A stretch of 64,000 nucleotides of DNA from Nosocomiicoccus massiliensis (GCF_002871345.2 NZ_CP136964.1:1426001-1490000), one strand, 5' to 3'; positions 9,005 to 18,578 are shown, numbered from the stretch's first letter. The notes: generated by a model from the sequence alone, not told the origin. Program-made: numbers and translations.

Positions 9005-9237
9005 GAGTTTTTCATCTTTTTGGGATAAAAAACACTATCGTTCCTCGGTTATTTACAAAAATTCTCTGAATTTGTTAGATATATCAAGATAATTAACAAA
9101 AATTCGGGTTCCGACCTCGTTTTTGTTAGATAAAAAAATATAATTAACAAAAACCGAGCAACCGGACCGAAATATGTTAAATAAATCCGGATATCTCACA
9201 AAAACGCAATATTTTTGTTAAATAAAATCGGGAGAAA
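9005..9237. repeat. Hairpin-repeat array A, unit A2 (complete)
   Basis: A complete unit of about 233 bp. The head is TTTTTCATCTTTTTGGGATAAAAA, followed by eight alternating half-sites: TTTACAAAAA, TTTGTTAGATATATC, GATAATTAACAAAAA, TTTTTGTTAGATAAAAA, ATAATTAACAAAAA, ATATGTTAAATAAATCC, GGATATCTCACAAAAA and TTTTTGTTAAATAAAATCGG. AT-rich spacing inside each hairpin is conserved; the GC-rich gaps between hairpins differ from unit to unit. Confidence 0.8.
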
Positions 9238-9403
9238 GAGCGTTTTTCATCTTTTAGGATAAAACACCACTATCACTCCTCGGTTATTTACAAAAATTGC
9301 CTGAAGTTGTTAGATATATCCGGATAATTAACAAAAACTGAGGATCCGGTGCCGTTTTTGTTAGATAAAAAAAATATATTTAACAAAAATCGAGCAACCG
9401 GAC
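9238..9403. repeat. Hairpin-repeat array A, unit A3, left part
   Basis: The first two thirds of a third unit, interrupted at CGAGCAACCGGAC by the IS256-family element. It continues at 10737. The stretch 8814-8913 before the array holds no gene or terminator that I can see. Confidence 0.8.
9396..9403. repeat. Target-site duplication of IS256 copy 1, left
   Basis: The 8-bp AACCGGAC directly abuts the left end of the element and is repeated at 10729-10736. Eight to nine bp is the usual duplication for the IS256 family. Confidence 0.85.
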
Positions 9404-10728
9404 GGTCAAGTCTTAAATATTGTGTAAAATAAAAAATCTCTCTGTTATTCTTTAGCTTCCACGAACGCGCTCACTTTTCTATTTGTTTCTTTATAGGCTT
9501 CATTCGCATCAAGAAGAAGTGCGCCAATTAAACGAAATGCAGACTCGATATTTGGAAATACTCTAACAACGCGCTCACGACGTCTTAACTCACTATTTAG
9601 TCGTTAGAGTGCGTTTGTACTTTTTAAAAACTTTTGTCTAGCCGCTGGACACATTAAACATTGAATCGCATCGTCAAATCCACTTTCTAAAATTTCTACC
9701 GCGTGATTAAATCTTGGATCCTCTGATACAAAGTCTAAAAACTTCTCTTTTGCTTCTCGTGCATGTTGGGGTGTTGTCGTATGAAAAATCTCTCTCAATA
9801 ATTGACGCGCAACAGTTGAACCTTTTTTAGGCATTACATTCGTAATGTTTCTTAAGAAATGGACTGTGCATCTTTGCCAAGGTGTGCCCGGAAACTCTTC
9901 TTGAATCGCCTGCTTTAAACCTTGATGTGAATCTGAAGTAATGAGTTCTGGTTGTGTTAATCCACGATTTTTTAAGTCACGTAAAAAGTGTCCCCAGTGA
10001 TTCTTACTCTCAGCATCATCCACTTTAAACCCAAGTACTTCACGATGACCATCTACACCAATACCGAGCGCAATATACACAGCTTTAGAGACGATTCTAT
10101 GATTCTCACGTACTTTAATATACATCGCATCTACTGATACATATTTAAATATATTGTGTGTTAATGAACGCTCCGCGAAGTCTTGGATTTCTGGATCTAA
10201 TCGTTTCATCACGTTAGATACGAATGATTTCGAGACACTTTCTCCGACTAGTTCTTCCACAATTTTAGTGACTTTACGCGTAGACACACCGCTGACTACC
10301 ATTTCAATCAAAGAAAGCACGAGCGCCTGGTCCTTTCTTTGCCACTTCTCAAATACCTGTGGTGAAAACTCTCCGGAACGTGTTCGTGGGACTTCGAGTT
10401 CAATTTTTCCAACTAACGTTGTGAACCCTCGGCGATAACTGCCATTACGATAGTCTTTTCGACTACTGTTTCTTTCATATGAGCCAATACCCATGTATTC
10501 ATCTCGTTCTTCTTGCATCACCTGATTTAACACTAAAGTTAGAAGACCCTTAGTCATTTCATTAAGGTTACTTCCAGAGATATCCTCTAGATTTTTTTTC
10601 ATATCTACTGTAAAATTAAGTTGAGTCATTTGTATTCTCTCCCTGTTAATTTTTGTTGGTAACTGAATTATAACAGAGAATACGATGGCTCTTTTTTTTC
10701 TATTTTACACAATTATATGGACGTAACT
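9404..10728 (-). mobile_element. IS256-family insertion sequence, copy 1
   Basis: A 1325-bp element (IS256 itself is 1324 bp). The ends are imperfect 28-bp inverted repeats sharing ATTGTGTAAAATA at the inner end. It is flanked by the 8-bp duplication AACCGGAC and lies inside a repeat unit between moaB and moaC. It carries one transposase gene, inactivated by a stop codon. It is nearly identical to the copy at 31461-32783; I found only about ten differences by eye. Confidence 0.9.
9445..10629 (-). pseudogene. IS256-family transposase, nonsense mutation
   Basis: The full-length product would be 394 residues (IS256 transposase has 390), of the mutator/IS256 DDE family, with aspartates in YVSVDAMYIKV and ITSDSHQGL. 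The frame is cut at 9604-9606, where GAA has become TAA after STNAL. By alignment with copy 2 (STNALERLNSELRRR) this is the position of the catalytic glutamate, so the 341-residue truncated protein should be inactive. The start ATG has GGGAGAG upstream. Confidence 0.85.
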
Positions 10729-10736
10729 AACCGGAC
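10729..10736. repeat. Target-site duplication of IS256 copy 1, right
   Basis: The second copy of AACCGGAC, adjoining the right inverted repeat of the element. Confidence 0.85.
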
Positions 10737-10802
10737 CGAAATATGTTAAATAAATCCGGATATCTCACAAAACCGCGATATTTTTGTTAAATAAAATCGG
10801 CA
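10737..10802. repeat. Hairpin-repeat array A, unit A3, right part
   Basis: The sequence resumes CGAAATATGTTAAATAAATCC and ends TTTTTGTTAAATAAAATCGG, exactly completing the unit interrupted at 9403. Removing the element and one duplication restores the junction seen intact in unit A2. Confidence 0.85.
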
Positions 10803-10854
10803 AAAGAATAAAAACACCAATTCAAAAGCACCCCGGTCAACCCACATCCATCAC

Positions 10855-11331
10855 CTAAATAGAATAATCTCCGGATTTCCCGCCTGATTTACTTAATAGT
10901 TTAGTTTCTCTGATGATCATACCTTTATCGAGCGCTTTACACATGTCGTACACTGTGAGTGCTGCAGCGCTTGCGGCCGTTAAGGCTTCCATCTCCACAC
11001 CTGTTTGCCCTTTAACTTTTACTGTTGCTTTGATGTGTAGCTTGTATCCGTCATCCGTATCCCAGTTAAATGTGATGTCGATTCCAGAAAGTTGTAATGG
11101 ATGGCACATCGGGATGATTTGATGCGTGTTTTTCGCTGCCATAATTCCTGCGATTTGAGCTACTGCTAAGACGTCACCTTTTTTCATCTTTTCGTTTACG
11201 ATGCCTTCATATATTTCTTGACTGACTTCAATTACGCTTTCTGCAGTTGCAACGCGTGACGTGACATTTTTTTCTGAGACGTCGACCATTTTCGCGCGTC
11301 CTTCTTCGTTAAAGTGAGTAAACTTAGACAT
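10855..11331 (-). CDS. moaC: Cyclic pyranopterin monophosphate synthase MoaC
   Basis: A 158-residue protein with the MoaC hallmarks: KMVDVSEK near the N-terminus, [55 protein letters not shown] and the C-terminal KSGGKSGDY. It converts the MoaA product to cyclic pyranopterin monophosphate. It is transcribed away from moeA across a short divergent promoter gap, with ribosome binding site AGAGGGA. There is no clear hairpin terminator downstream; the repeat array lies there. Confidence 0.92.
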   Translation of the reverse strand: MSKFTHFNEEGRAKMVDVSEKNVTSRVATAESVIEVSQEIYEGIVNEKMKKGDVLAVAQIAGIMAAKNTHQIIPMCHPLQLSGIDITFNWDTDDGYKLHIKATVKVKGQTGVEMEALTAASAAALTVYDMCKALDKGMIIRETKLLSKSGGKSGDYSI

Positions 11332-11399
11332 TAAAATCCCTCTTTTTAGTATAATAGTTCATAAGTATTACGTTAATTATATCAAAAGGAGAGATTTTA

Positions 11400-12647
11400 G
11401 TGACTTTAAATAGACAACCAATCCCAGTTTTTGATGCCGTAACTAAAGTAGTAGAAAATGTAACACATATAGATACTGAAACAGTGAAACTCGAAGATAG
11501 TTATAATCGTTATCTTTCAGAGGATTTAACAGCAACTCATGACGTGCCGTTATTTACGCGTTCAGCGATGGATGGGTTTGCGATCCGTAGTGCTGATTCA
11601 GGTAAAGGTGCAGCGTTTACTGTTGTAGATGAAGTACTCGCTGGCAGTACGAGTGACTACGAATTAAAAGAAAATGAAGCATTCCGTATTATGACAGGTG
11701 CAGAGTTACCGAAATCTGCAGACACGGTCGTGATGTTTGAGCAGGCAAATATTGACGGTGATACGTTCACGATACGTAAAACATTTGATGCATTCGATAA
11801 CGTTGCGATGCAAGGGGAAGAGTGTAAAAAAGGCGACATTATCGTCCATAAAGGAAGTCAAATTAACCCAGGCACAGTCGCAACGCTTGCGACATTTGGA
11901 TACGCTGAAGTGAATGTCTACCGCGTTCCAGTTGTCGGTGTTTTATCGACAGGAAGTGAATTACTTGAAGTATCTGACGAATTAGAGCGCGGTAAAATTA
12001 GAAACTCAAACACACCGATGATTATGGCACAGTTAGAGAGAATTGGCGTGCACGCTAAGCGATATGATCTCGAAGAAGATAATCTAGACACACTTCTAGA
12101 AAAAATCGAAAAAATGTTTAACGAAGTCGACGCAGTTATCACAACAGGTGGTGTGTCTGTTGGAGATTACGACTTACTTCCGAAAGTATATGAAAAACTT
12201 GGCGCGGAAGTTCTGTTTAACAAAGTGGCAATGCGACCAGGTAGTGTTACGACAGTCGCAAGGGCAAAAGGCAAGTTTTTATTCGGTTTAAGCGGGAATC
12301 CATCTGCGTGCTATTCAGGATTTGAGTTATTCGCTCGTCCTGCGATATTACTTATGCAAGGTTCTGCACGAGCATTCGCGCCATTCGTGAACGCGACGCT
12401 TGGAGAAGACTTTAAAAAGCCAAATCCGTTTACGCGATTTGTCCGTGCTGAGATTGACTTTGTCGACGGTAAAGTCATCTCAAAACCGTCTGGATTTAAT
12501 AAATCAAACGCCGTAACGTCTATTGCTAGAAGCAACGGTGTTATCGTATTACCAGGTGGTACACGTGGCTTTGAAGCGGGAGATGAAGTACAAGTAATGC
12601 TGACAGATGTGACGAGCGGTGTGTCACACTTTTCGATTCGACAATGA
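11400..12647 (+). CDS. moeA: Molybdopterin molybdenumtransferase MoeA
   Basis: A 415-residue MoeA: the N-terminal region has SAMDGFA and the domain III loop TTGGVSVGDYD, followed by AMRPGSVTTVARAKGKFLFGLSGNPSACYSGFELF and a C-terminal beta domain. It inserts molybdate into adenylated molybdopterin. The start is GTG with AAAGGAGAG upstream. It heads the moeA-mobB-moaE-moaD-mobA-moaA operon and overlaps mobB by 4 nt. Confidence 0.92.
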   Translation: MTLNRQPIPVFDAVTKVVENVTHIDTETVKLEDSYNRYLSEDLTATHDVPLFTRSAMDGFAIRSADSGKGAAFTVVDEVLAGSTSDYELKENEAFRIMTGAELPKSADTVVMFEQANIDGDTFTIRKTFDAFDNVAMQGEECKKGDIIVHKGSQINPGTVATLATFGYAEVNVYRVPVVGVLSTGSELLEVSDELERGKIRNSNTPMIMAQLERIGVHAKRYDLEEDNLDTLLEKIEKMFNEVDAVITTGGVSVGDYDLLPKVYEKLGAEVLFNKVAMRPGSVTTVARAKGKFLFGLSGNPSACYSGFELFARPAILLMQGSARAFAPFVNATLGEDFKKPNPFTRFVRAEIDFVDGKVISKPSGFNKSNAVTSIARSNGVIVLPGGTRGFEAGDEVQVMLTDVTSGVSHFSIRQ

Positions 12648-13090
12648 AAATCTTACAAGTCGTCGGATATAAAGATACCGGCAAAACAACGCTAATCGTT
12701 GAGTTTCTAAAAATATTGAAAGCTTCGAACTTAAAAGCAGCAGTAATAAAACATCATCACATTGATATCGATGATTCGACAGACACTGGAAAGTTCAGTC
12801 GACTGAGCGACTATACGATATTAAACACACCGAATTATACGATTTACCACGACAACAAAGTGCCGGGTTTAAAAGAGCAAATCGAAGCTTTAAACGGTAA
12901 AGTAGACGTCATTTTAATCGAAGGTTATAAAAACGAAGATTATGACAAGATTGTCCTCACGCATTCGTTCACGGGTGAAAAAGGCGACATAAGAGAATTA
13001 GAGCTGTCAAATGTGGTAAACTACTATAACGTAGCATCAGATCAAGATGCGATATTACAATGGTTTAAAGGTTGGAGTAAAAATAGATGA
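12644..13090 (+). CDS. mobB: Molybdopterin-guanine dinucleotide biosynthesis protein MobB
   Basis: A 148-residue P-loop protein with the Walker A motif GYKDTGKTTL close to the N-terminus, then AAVIKHHHID and VILIEGYK, typical of MobB. It is a GTP-binding accessory of MobA in dinucleotide cofactor formation and is not strictly essential. The start overlaps the moeA stop (ATGA), and its own stop overlaps the moaE start. Confidence 0.88.
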   Translation: MKILQVVGYKDTGKTTLIVEFLKILKASNLKAAVIKHHHIDIDDSTDTGKFSRLSDYTILNTPNYTIYHDNKVPGLKEQIEALNGKVDVILIEGYKNEDYDKIVLTHSFTGEKGDIRELELSNVVNYYNVASDQDAILQWFKGWSKNR

Positions 13091-13542
13091 AGCAGTTCGA
13101 AATAGTAACTGAACCGATTGATATCGTAAAATATCAACAATATGTTCTAGACAAACATCAAGGTGGTCTTGTGACGTTCACGGGTCACGTGCGTGAGTGG
13201 ACACAAGGGACACGTACAGTATATTTAGAGTACGAAGCATATATTCCGATGGCAGAAAAAATGCTCGCACAAATCGCAGATGAGATAAGCGAAAAGTGGC
13301 CTGGTGTCAAAACGAGCATCGCGCACCGAATCGGTAAACTCGATGCGACTGAGATCGCGGTCGTTATTTTAACGTCTTCACCTCACCGACATAACGCGTA
13401 TCGTGCAAATATGTACGCAGTCGACCGATTAAAAGAAATCGTTCCGATATGGAAAAAAGAGATTTGGGAAGACGGAGAAGAGTGGATTGGTGACTCTAGA
13501 CATTATCACTCGAGTGTGGAGGTGGATCGTGATGAAAATTAA
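13087..13542 (+). CDS. moaE: Molybdopterin synthase large subunit MoaE
   Basis: A 151-residue protein with GGLVTFTGHVREWTQG, LEYEAYIPMAEKML, HRIGKLDATEIAVVILTSSPHR and the catalytic-lysine region VPIWKKEIW. Together with thiocarboxylated MoaD it adds the two dithiolene sulfurs to the precursor. It overlaps mobB by 4 nt and moaD by 11 nt, which fits the heterotetramer being made from coupled translation. Confidence 0.92.
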   Translation: MKQFEIVTEPIDIVKYQQYVLDKHQGGLVTFTGHVREWTQGTRTVYLEYEAYIPMAEKMLAQIADEISEKWPGVKTSIAHRIGKLDATEIAVVILTSSPHRHNAYRANMYAVDRLKEIVPIWKKEIWEDGEEWIGDSRHYHSSVEVDRDEN

Positions 13543-13765
13543 AATATTTGCAAGTATAAAAGAAAAAATCGGTGACGATCATATTGAACTACCGATTCAT
13601 GACGCAATAACAGTGAAAGAATTAAAAGAGCGTTTATATATCGATTATCCAGAATTAGACGGAGAAGTGTTTCAAGTTGCAGTGAACGAATCGTTTGAAA
13701 GAGACGAGTCAGTAATTGCACCTGATGACGTCGTAGCACTTATCCCGCCAGTGAGTGGTGGTTAA
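13532..13765 (+). CDS. moaD: Molybdopterin synthase sulfur carrier MoaD
   Basis: A 77-residue ubiquitin-like protein ending in Gly-Gly (IPPVSGG), the residue adenylated by MoeB and then thiocarboxylated. The start ATG at 13532 is chosen because GGAGGTGG lies just upstream and the product then has the usual MoaD length; the frame from 13487 would add residues encoded inside moaE. It is followed without gap by mobA. Confidence 0.9.
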   Translation: MKIKIFASIKEKIGDDHIELPIHDAITVKELKERLYIDYPELDGEVFQVAVNESFERDESVIAPDDVVALIPPVSGG

Positions 13766-14332
13766 ATGGTAATCGGAGCAGTATTAGCAGGTGGAAATTC
13801 GACGCGATTTGGTTCAGACAAATCATTATATGCGTTAAACGACAGGCCGATGTATATGCACGTCGTGAATCGTTTAAAGAAAAGTGGAGTCGTCGACGAA
13901 ATCGTCGTCAATACAAACGTGCGATTAAAGGATGCGTTTCATCCGTATAAAACGGTGATAGATGACGAAAGTTTTATAGATCACGGACCACTCGGTGGAA
14001 TTTACGCACTGATGAAAGAATATCCAGACGACTACGTCATCATCGTGTCGACAGACACACCGTACGTACCTAGTGCGTGGTTAAAAGTGTTAGTCGAAAA
14101 GGCGATTGAAACGAACAAAATCGTCGTTACTGAAGGCGAGCAACTACATCCGTTAATCGGTGTATATCACGGTGAAACGATCGTCGAAGATTTAAAAAGA
14201 CAACTCGAATCAAAAAAACTGAGTATCCGACAATTTTTAGAGCACCAAGACTATATAACGTTAAACATTGAAGACTACGGTCTAAATGAATCGATGTTTG
14301 TAAACATTAATCGTAAAACGGATATTCTCTAG
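13766..14332 (+). CDS. mobA: Molybdenum cofactor guanylyltransferase MobA
   Basis: A 188-residue nucleotidyltransferase with the signature [15 protein letters not shown] at the N-terminus and [10 protein letters not shown] in the middle, the GTP- and metal-binding sites of MobA. It joins GMP to molybdopterin to make the dinucleotide cofactor used by DMSO-reductase-family enzymes such as nitrate reductase and formate dehydrogenase. The ATG follows the moaD stop directly. Confidence 0.88.
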   Translation: MVIGAVLAGGNSTRFGSDKSLYALNDRPMYMHVVNRLKKSGVVDEIVVNTNVRLKDAFHPYKTVIDDESFIDHGPLGGIYALMKEYPDDYVIIVSTDTPYVPSAWLKVLVEKAIETNKIVVTEGEQLHPLIGVYHGETIVEDLKRQLESKKLSIRQFLEHQDYITLNIEDYGLNESMFVNINRKTDIL

Positions 14333-14342
14333 GAGGGATACG

Positions 14343-15362
14343 ATGAAACAAGTAACTGATAAGTTCGGACGACCGTTACGAGATCTTCGTATTTCCGTAA
14401 CGGATAAATGTCAGTTCAGATGTAGCTACTGCATGCCAAAAGAAATATTCGGCGATGACTATGCGTTTTTACCAGAAGAGCATTTACTTTCATTTGATGA
14501 AATTGAAAGACTCGCGCGTATATACGCAGATCTCGGTGTCAAAAAATTACGTATAACAGGTGGTGAACCGTTAATGCGTAAAGACTTACACGAGCTTATC
14601 GCACGATTAAATAAAATTCCAGGTATAGAAGATATCGGTATGACGACGAATGCGTTACTGTTAAAAAAACATGGCCAAAAGCTTTACGATGCGGGCCTTC
14701 GTCGTTTAAACATTTCACTCGATGCGATGGACGACGAACTATTTGGTCAAATTAATGACCGTGGCATCGGTACATCGAGAATATTAGAAAATATAGATTA
14801 TGCGATTTCTCTCGGGTTTAAAATTAAAGTCAATATGGTCGTACAAAAAGGATTAAACGACCATGAGATTTTACCCATGGCGCGTCATTTTAAAAACACG
14901 CCAATTACGTTACGTTTTATCGAGTTTATGGATGTCGGTAACGATAACGGATGGAACTTCGAAAAAGTCGTATCTAAAGAAGATATATTAGATATGTTGC
15001 GTGAAGAATTTACACTTGAGCCAGTAGACCCAGCGTACTACGGGGAAGTTGCGAAAGTGTATAAGCATACGGACACAGATGCACATTTAGGGTTTATTAC
15101 GAGTGTGTCTGAAAATTTCTGTTCAACATGTACACGCGCAAGACTATCTGCAGACGGCAAGTTTTATGGTTGTCTATTCGCAACTGAAGGATTTGATATA
15201 AAAACGCTCATGCGTGAAGGTATTTCAGATGAAACACTCGAAGACATCTTAATGGGTGAGTGGAATAAGCGTGACGACCAATATTCAGCAATTCGTCATA
15301 AAATTACAGAAGAAGAGCGCAAAGCGCGTCGTAAAATAGATATGAGCTATATTGGAGGATAG
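14343..15362 (+). CDS. moaA: GTP 3',8-cyclase MoaA
   Basis: A 339-residue radical-SAM enzyme with the CxxxCxxC cluster in [12 protein letters not shown], the SAM-binding RITGGEPL and the second Fe-S cluster in [21 protein letters not shown]. It catalyses the first step of molybdopterin synthesis from GTP. AGGAGG precedes the start. It is the last gene of the operon and is followed by a hairpin terminator. Confidence 0.93.
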   Translation: MKQVTDKFGRPLRDLRISVTDKCQFRCSYCMPKEIFGDDYAFLPEEHLLSFDEIERLARIYADLGVKKLRITGGEPLMRKDLHELIARLNKIPGIEDIGMTTNALLLKKHGQKLYDAGLRRLNISLDAMDDELFGQINDRGIGTSRILENIDYAISLGFKIKVNMVVQKGLNDHEILPMARHFKNTPITLRFIEFMDVGNDNGWNFEKVVSKEDILDMLREEFTLEPVDPAYYGEVAKVYKHTDTDAHLGFITSVSENFCSTCTRARLSADGKFYGCLFATEGFDIKTLMREGISDETLEDILMGEWNKRDDQYSAIRHKITEEERKARRKIDMSYIGG

Positions 15363-15366
15363 GAAG

Positions 15367-15395
15367 CGTGGGAGGATGAACTCTCACGTTTTTTT
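15367..15395 (+). terminator. Rho-independent terminator after moaA
   Basis: The stem CGTGGGAG / CTCTCACG (one G-U pair) with a GATGAA loop is followed by seven Ts, separating the cofactor operon from cydDC. Confidence 0.8.
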
Positions 15396-15410
15396 AATAG
15401 AGGTGTAAAC

Positions 15411-16946
15411 ATGAAGTTTGATTTGGATAGAAAGTACATCGTGATCTATACGCTCATTTCAACCGTAGTTGCAGTGAGTTATTTATTGTTCGGTCACGAA
15501 CTATCAAAACTACTTGAAAACTTAATCATAAACAAAACGACAGTAAAAACTGAATTTATAATGCTCATCGTGTACTTTATCTTGTTTTTCTTAGTGACAT
15601 ATATGTATAACTTCTACACGAGTAAAGTCGCAAGTCAAAACTTAACAGAAAAAGCAAAAGCTCTTGCACGCAGTATTCACGTCGATTCAAAGAGAGATAG
15701 CGAATCGATTTTAAACGCAATATTTGTCCATTTAGAAAAGTATCGTCCGTATCAAGAAAGTTTTATACCGACGGTCGTTTTAACTGTGACAAAGGTCGTT
15801 ATAATTATCGTTGCACTCTTTTTTATAGAGCCAGTTGCAGCAATTATACTTCTTACAACGGCGCCTTTTATACCGCTATTTTATATATTAGTCGGCCTTA
15901 AAACTGAAGATGAGGCACTCGAGCAAGCGACAGAGTTCGACGAGATGGGCACGCTATTTTTAAATTTAGTACGCGGAAAAGACACAGTCACCTATACGAA
16001 CGCTGAACGTGAGGCGAGTCGTGCGTTACAAAAGAGTAACGACAAGTTTTTATCGACGACGATGCATATATTAAAATATGCTTTCCAATCGACGTTAATG
16101 CTCGAGTTTATAACGATACTCGGTATTGGTCTAACGGCGCTCGAGGTCGGATTACGTATTATCATCTTTGAAAATATTACGTTTTACCAAAGTTTCTTTG
16201 TACTGCTCATGGCACCGGAATTTTATTCATCATTAAAAGTGATGGGGACAGAATTCCATAACGGAAAAATCGCAGACGGTCACTTACAAAAAGTGAACGA
16301 GTCACTAGTAGCACCACGTAAAGAGTACCGTGAAAAAGGTGAGTCGTTACAGCTCCACGACGTTACGATTACGACAGACCGCGACTTACTTAAAAATACG
16401 TCTATTCAGTTTAATAAATCTGGTCTCATAGCGATTACCGGAAAATCTGGTGTCGGGAAAACGACGTTATTAAATACGATCGCTGGATTACACCCACCGA
16501 CAAAGGGACAAGTAACGATTCAGAGCGACGACGTGTTATATATATCTGACGATATTTACTTATCTGACACGACGTTTAGACAGTATTTTAACGATCTCGA
16601 AGAAGATAAAATACTCAACGTCTTACAAGAACTTCAACTTTACGACAGTATTATGAATCTTGAAGCGGGGCTCGACACGTTAATTATCAACAATAATGTA
16701 CCGTTAAGTGGCGGAGAAATTGTTCGACTGAAACTCGCACGTGTATTACTTTTACGTCCACATATCGTATTGATGGACGAACCGACAGAGTTTTTAGATG
16801 AAACGACTGAAGAGATCGTATTAGAGCATTTAAGTCAGCTAAAAGAACATGCGTTAATTATCGCAGTCGTTCATCGACGTGCATTATTAGATATCGCGGA
16901 CACACATATCGTTATGCAAAATGAAACGCTAGAGGTGAGTGTATGA
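15411..16946 (+). CDS. cydD: CydD-type ABC exporter subunit (cytochrome bd assembly)
   Basis: A 511-residue half-transporter with about six membrane helices in the first 300 residues and a C-terminal ATPase domain: Walker A GKSGVGKTT, signature LSGGE, Walker B VLMDEPTE, and a switch histidine in VVHRR. CydDC exports glutathione or cysteine (bacillithiol-type thiols are conceivable here) and is needed for cytochrome bd. It is shorter than the usual 570-580 residues; the stretch between Walker A and the Q-loop is reduced and the Q-loop glutamine is not evident (VLYISDDIYLSD). Confidence 0.75.
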   Translation: MKFDLDRKYIVIYTLISTVVAVSYLLFGHELSKLLENLIINKTTVKTEFIMLIVYFILFFLVTYMYNFYTSKVASQNLTEKAKALARSIHVDSKRDSESILNAIFVHLEKYRPYQESFIPTVVLTVTKVVIIIVALFFIEPVAAIILLTTAPFIPLFYILVGLKTEDEALEQATEFDEMGTLFLNLVRGKDTVTYTNAEREASRALQKSNDKFLSTTMHILKYAFQSTLMLEFITILGIGLTALEVGLRIIIFENITFYQSFFVLLMAPEFYSSLKVMGTEFHNGKIADGHLQKVNESLVAPRKEYREKGESLQLHDVTITTDRDLLKNTSIQFNKSGLIAITGKSGVGKTTLLNTIAGLHPPTKGQVTIQSDDVLYISDDIYLSDTTFRQYFNDLEEDKILNVLQELQLYDSIMNLEAGLDTLIINNNVPLSGGEIVRLKLARVLLLRPHIVLMDEPTEFLDETTEEIVLEHLSQLKEHALIIAVVHRRALLDIADTHIVMQNETLEVSV

Positions 16947-18475
16947 ACTTTTTAAAAAATGAACAAATAAAAGTATACTTAAGCATCATCCTCGGCATTT
17001 TAAGTGGCCTTGTTGGTGTCTCGATATTCGGTTTAAGTGGCTATATGATTAGCTTGAGTTATTTTAATCCGCCACTTATTACAATAATTTTTATTATCGT
17101 AATTATTAAACTGTTCGGCTTATCAAAAGGTGCGTTTAAATATTTTGAACGTATATTTTCTCATGAAGCGACGTTTCAAATGATCAACCGTTTGCGTATT
17201 GATTTTTTAAATCAGACATTGGCAAATCATATTAAGACACGTGACGTCCGGTTAATCGAACGTTTAAATAAACATTTTGATGATATTGAAGGGTATTATA
17301 TACGAATTGTTTACCCGATTGTTACAGCTGTTTCGACTGTGCTTATTGTCATTATTTTATCGGCGCTCGTTAGTACGAAACTTGTCATTATATTTAGTGT
17401 GTTTTCATTGTTCGTTTTACTCGTCGTACCACTAATTTTTAAGCGTGTATTTGAACGTATTTATGATGAAGAAAGTGACGTAGAGTCCACGCTCTATTTA
17501 AAAGTATATAGTCTCATATACGGGTATACGGATTTTTTCATCAACAAAGAAATCGATGAAAAGCAGCATGGCATCGAGACGTTAATTGAGCGATATAACG
17601 ACAAGAAATTTATGCGCGCGAACATAACACATATCATGCGAATGACTGCACAGGTACTACAAATTATCGGATTGTCACTCATTATTTACGCGGTGGATGA
17701 TGTACTACTGTTACCGATGATTCTCTTGATATTTATAAACGTTGTGGAATTGCTTGTCCCAGTTATGCAGCCGGTGAGCGAGTTCAGTCGTGTGAAAGAG
17801 ACAATCAAAAGAATCGAAGGTCATTCTGAGAACGAGCGTCCGTTTAACGAAGAGTTGTCAGTTAAAGACTTAACGTTTCGGTATGAAAATTCAAAGCGCG
17901 ACGTGTTAAAACACGTGACGTTAAAAGTTAAACGAGGTGAAAAGCATGTCATTATTGGGCCGAGTGGATCTGGGAAGTCGACGTTACTTCATCATTTAAT
18001 TACAGAAGATGCGAGTGTGATGCCACAGTTTTTAGATTTTTACAACGGGACATTAAGAGATAATTTAACGATGTTCGGTAAAAATGAAATTGAAGCGGAC
18101 GAGTTAAAAGAGTATTTGGATGATTTTAATTTAAAAGAACTGGAACTGGATGATTATATGTACGCCACTCGTCACATGTCAGCGGGTGAAATGAAAAGAC
18201 TGCATGCGATTCGTATGATTTTAGAACGTAAAAATACGTGGATTATGGACGAGCCGACAGCCCGACTAAACGATATTTTACGAGAAAAAATGTGGGACCT
18301 TATATTAAAGCAAGAGACATTAATCGTCGTGACACATGATTTAAGTCATTTGGACGAGTTTGATTTTATTCATTATTTAAAAGATGGAGAAATCGTTGAA
18401 ACGATTACGAGTCACGCGTTAAAAGAAGAGAGTTCAGAAATTAAAAAAATCACTGAACGTTTTACATTTGAATGA
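16943..18475 (+). CDS. cydC: CydC-type ABC exporter subunit (cytochrome bd assembly)
   Basis: A 510-residue partner of CydD, overlapping it by 4 nt. The membrane domain covers the first 290 residues; the ATPase shows Walker A GPSGSGKST, a modified signature MSAGEMKRL and Walker B TWIMDEPTA, with HD in VVTHDLSH. Only about a dozen residues separate Walker A from the putative Q-loop VMPQF, where ordinary ABC ATPases have 35-50. No cydAB is in the window. Confidence 0.75.
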   Translation: MNFLKNEQIKVYLSIILGILSGLVGVSIFGLSGYMISLSYFNPPLITIIFIIVIIKLFGLSKGAFKYFERIFSHEATFQMINRLRIDFLNQTLANHIKTRDVRLIERLNKHFDDIEGYYIRIVYPIVTAVSTVLIVIILSALVSTKLVIIFSVFSLFVLLVVPLIFKRVFERIYDEESDVESTLYLKVYSLIYGYTDFFINKEIDEKQHGIETLIERYNDKKFMRANITHIMRMTAQVLQIIGLSLIIYAVDDVLLLPMILLIFINVVELLVPVMQPVSEFSRVKETIKRIEGHSENERPFNEELSVKDLTFRYENSKRDVLKHVTLKVKRGEKHVIIGPSGSGKSTLLHHLITEDASVMPQFLDFYNGTLRDNLTMFGKNEIEADELKEYLDDFNLKELELDDYMYATRHMSAGEMKRLHAIRMILERKNTWIMDEPTARLNDILREKMWDLILKQETLIVVTHDLSHLDEFDFIHYLKDGEIVETITSHALKEESSEIKKITERFTFE

Positions 18476-18578
18476 TGTAGAAATATATTCAAAATTAAGC
18501 GAATGTGGTAAAATATCAATACTATATTGGAAAAAGAAACGTATCGTAAGCATACTTATCTATATATAGCTAATCAAT

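Noticed and set aside
8914..9403. CRISPR array in the repeats with variable gaps
   Set aside because: The repeats alternate in orientation, gaps are only 14-18 bp, the order of half-sites is fixed per unit and no cas gene is present in the window.
10154..10438. 94-residue plus-strand frame, repeated at 32210-32494
   Set aside because: It is the antisense of the IS256 transposase gene and repeats only because the IS does.
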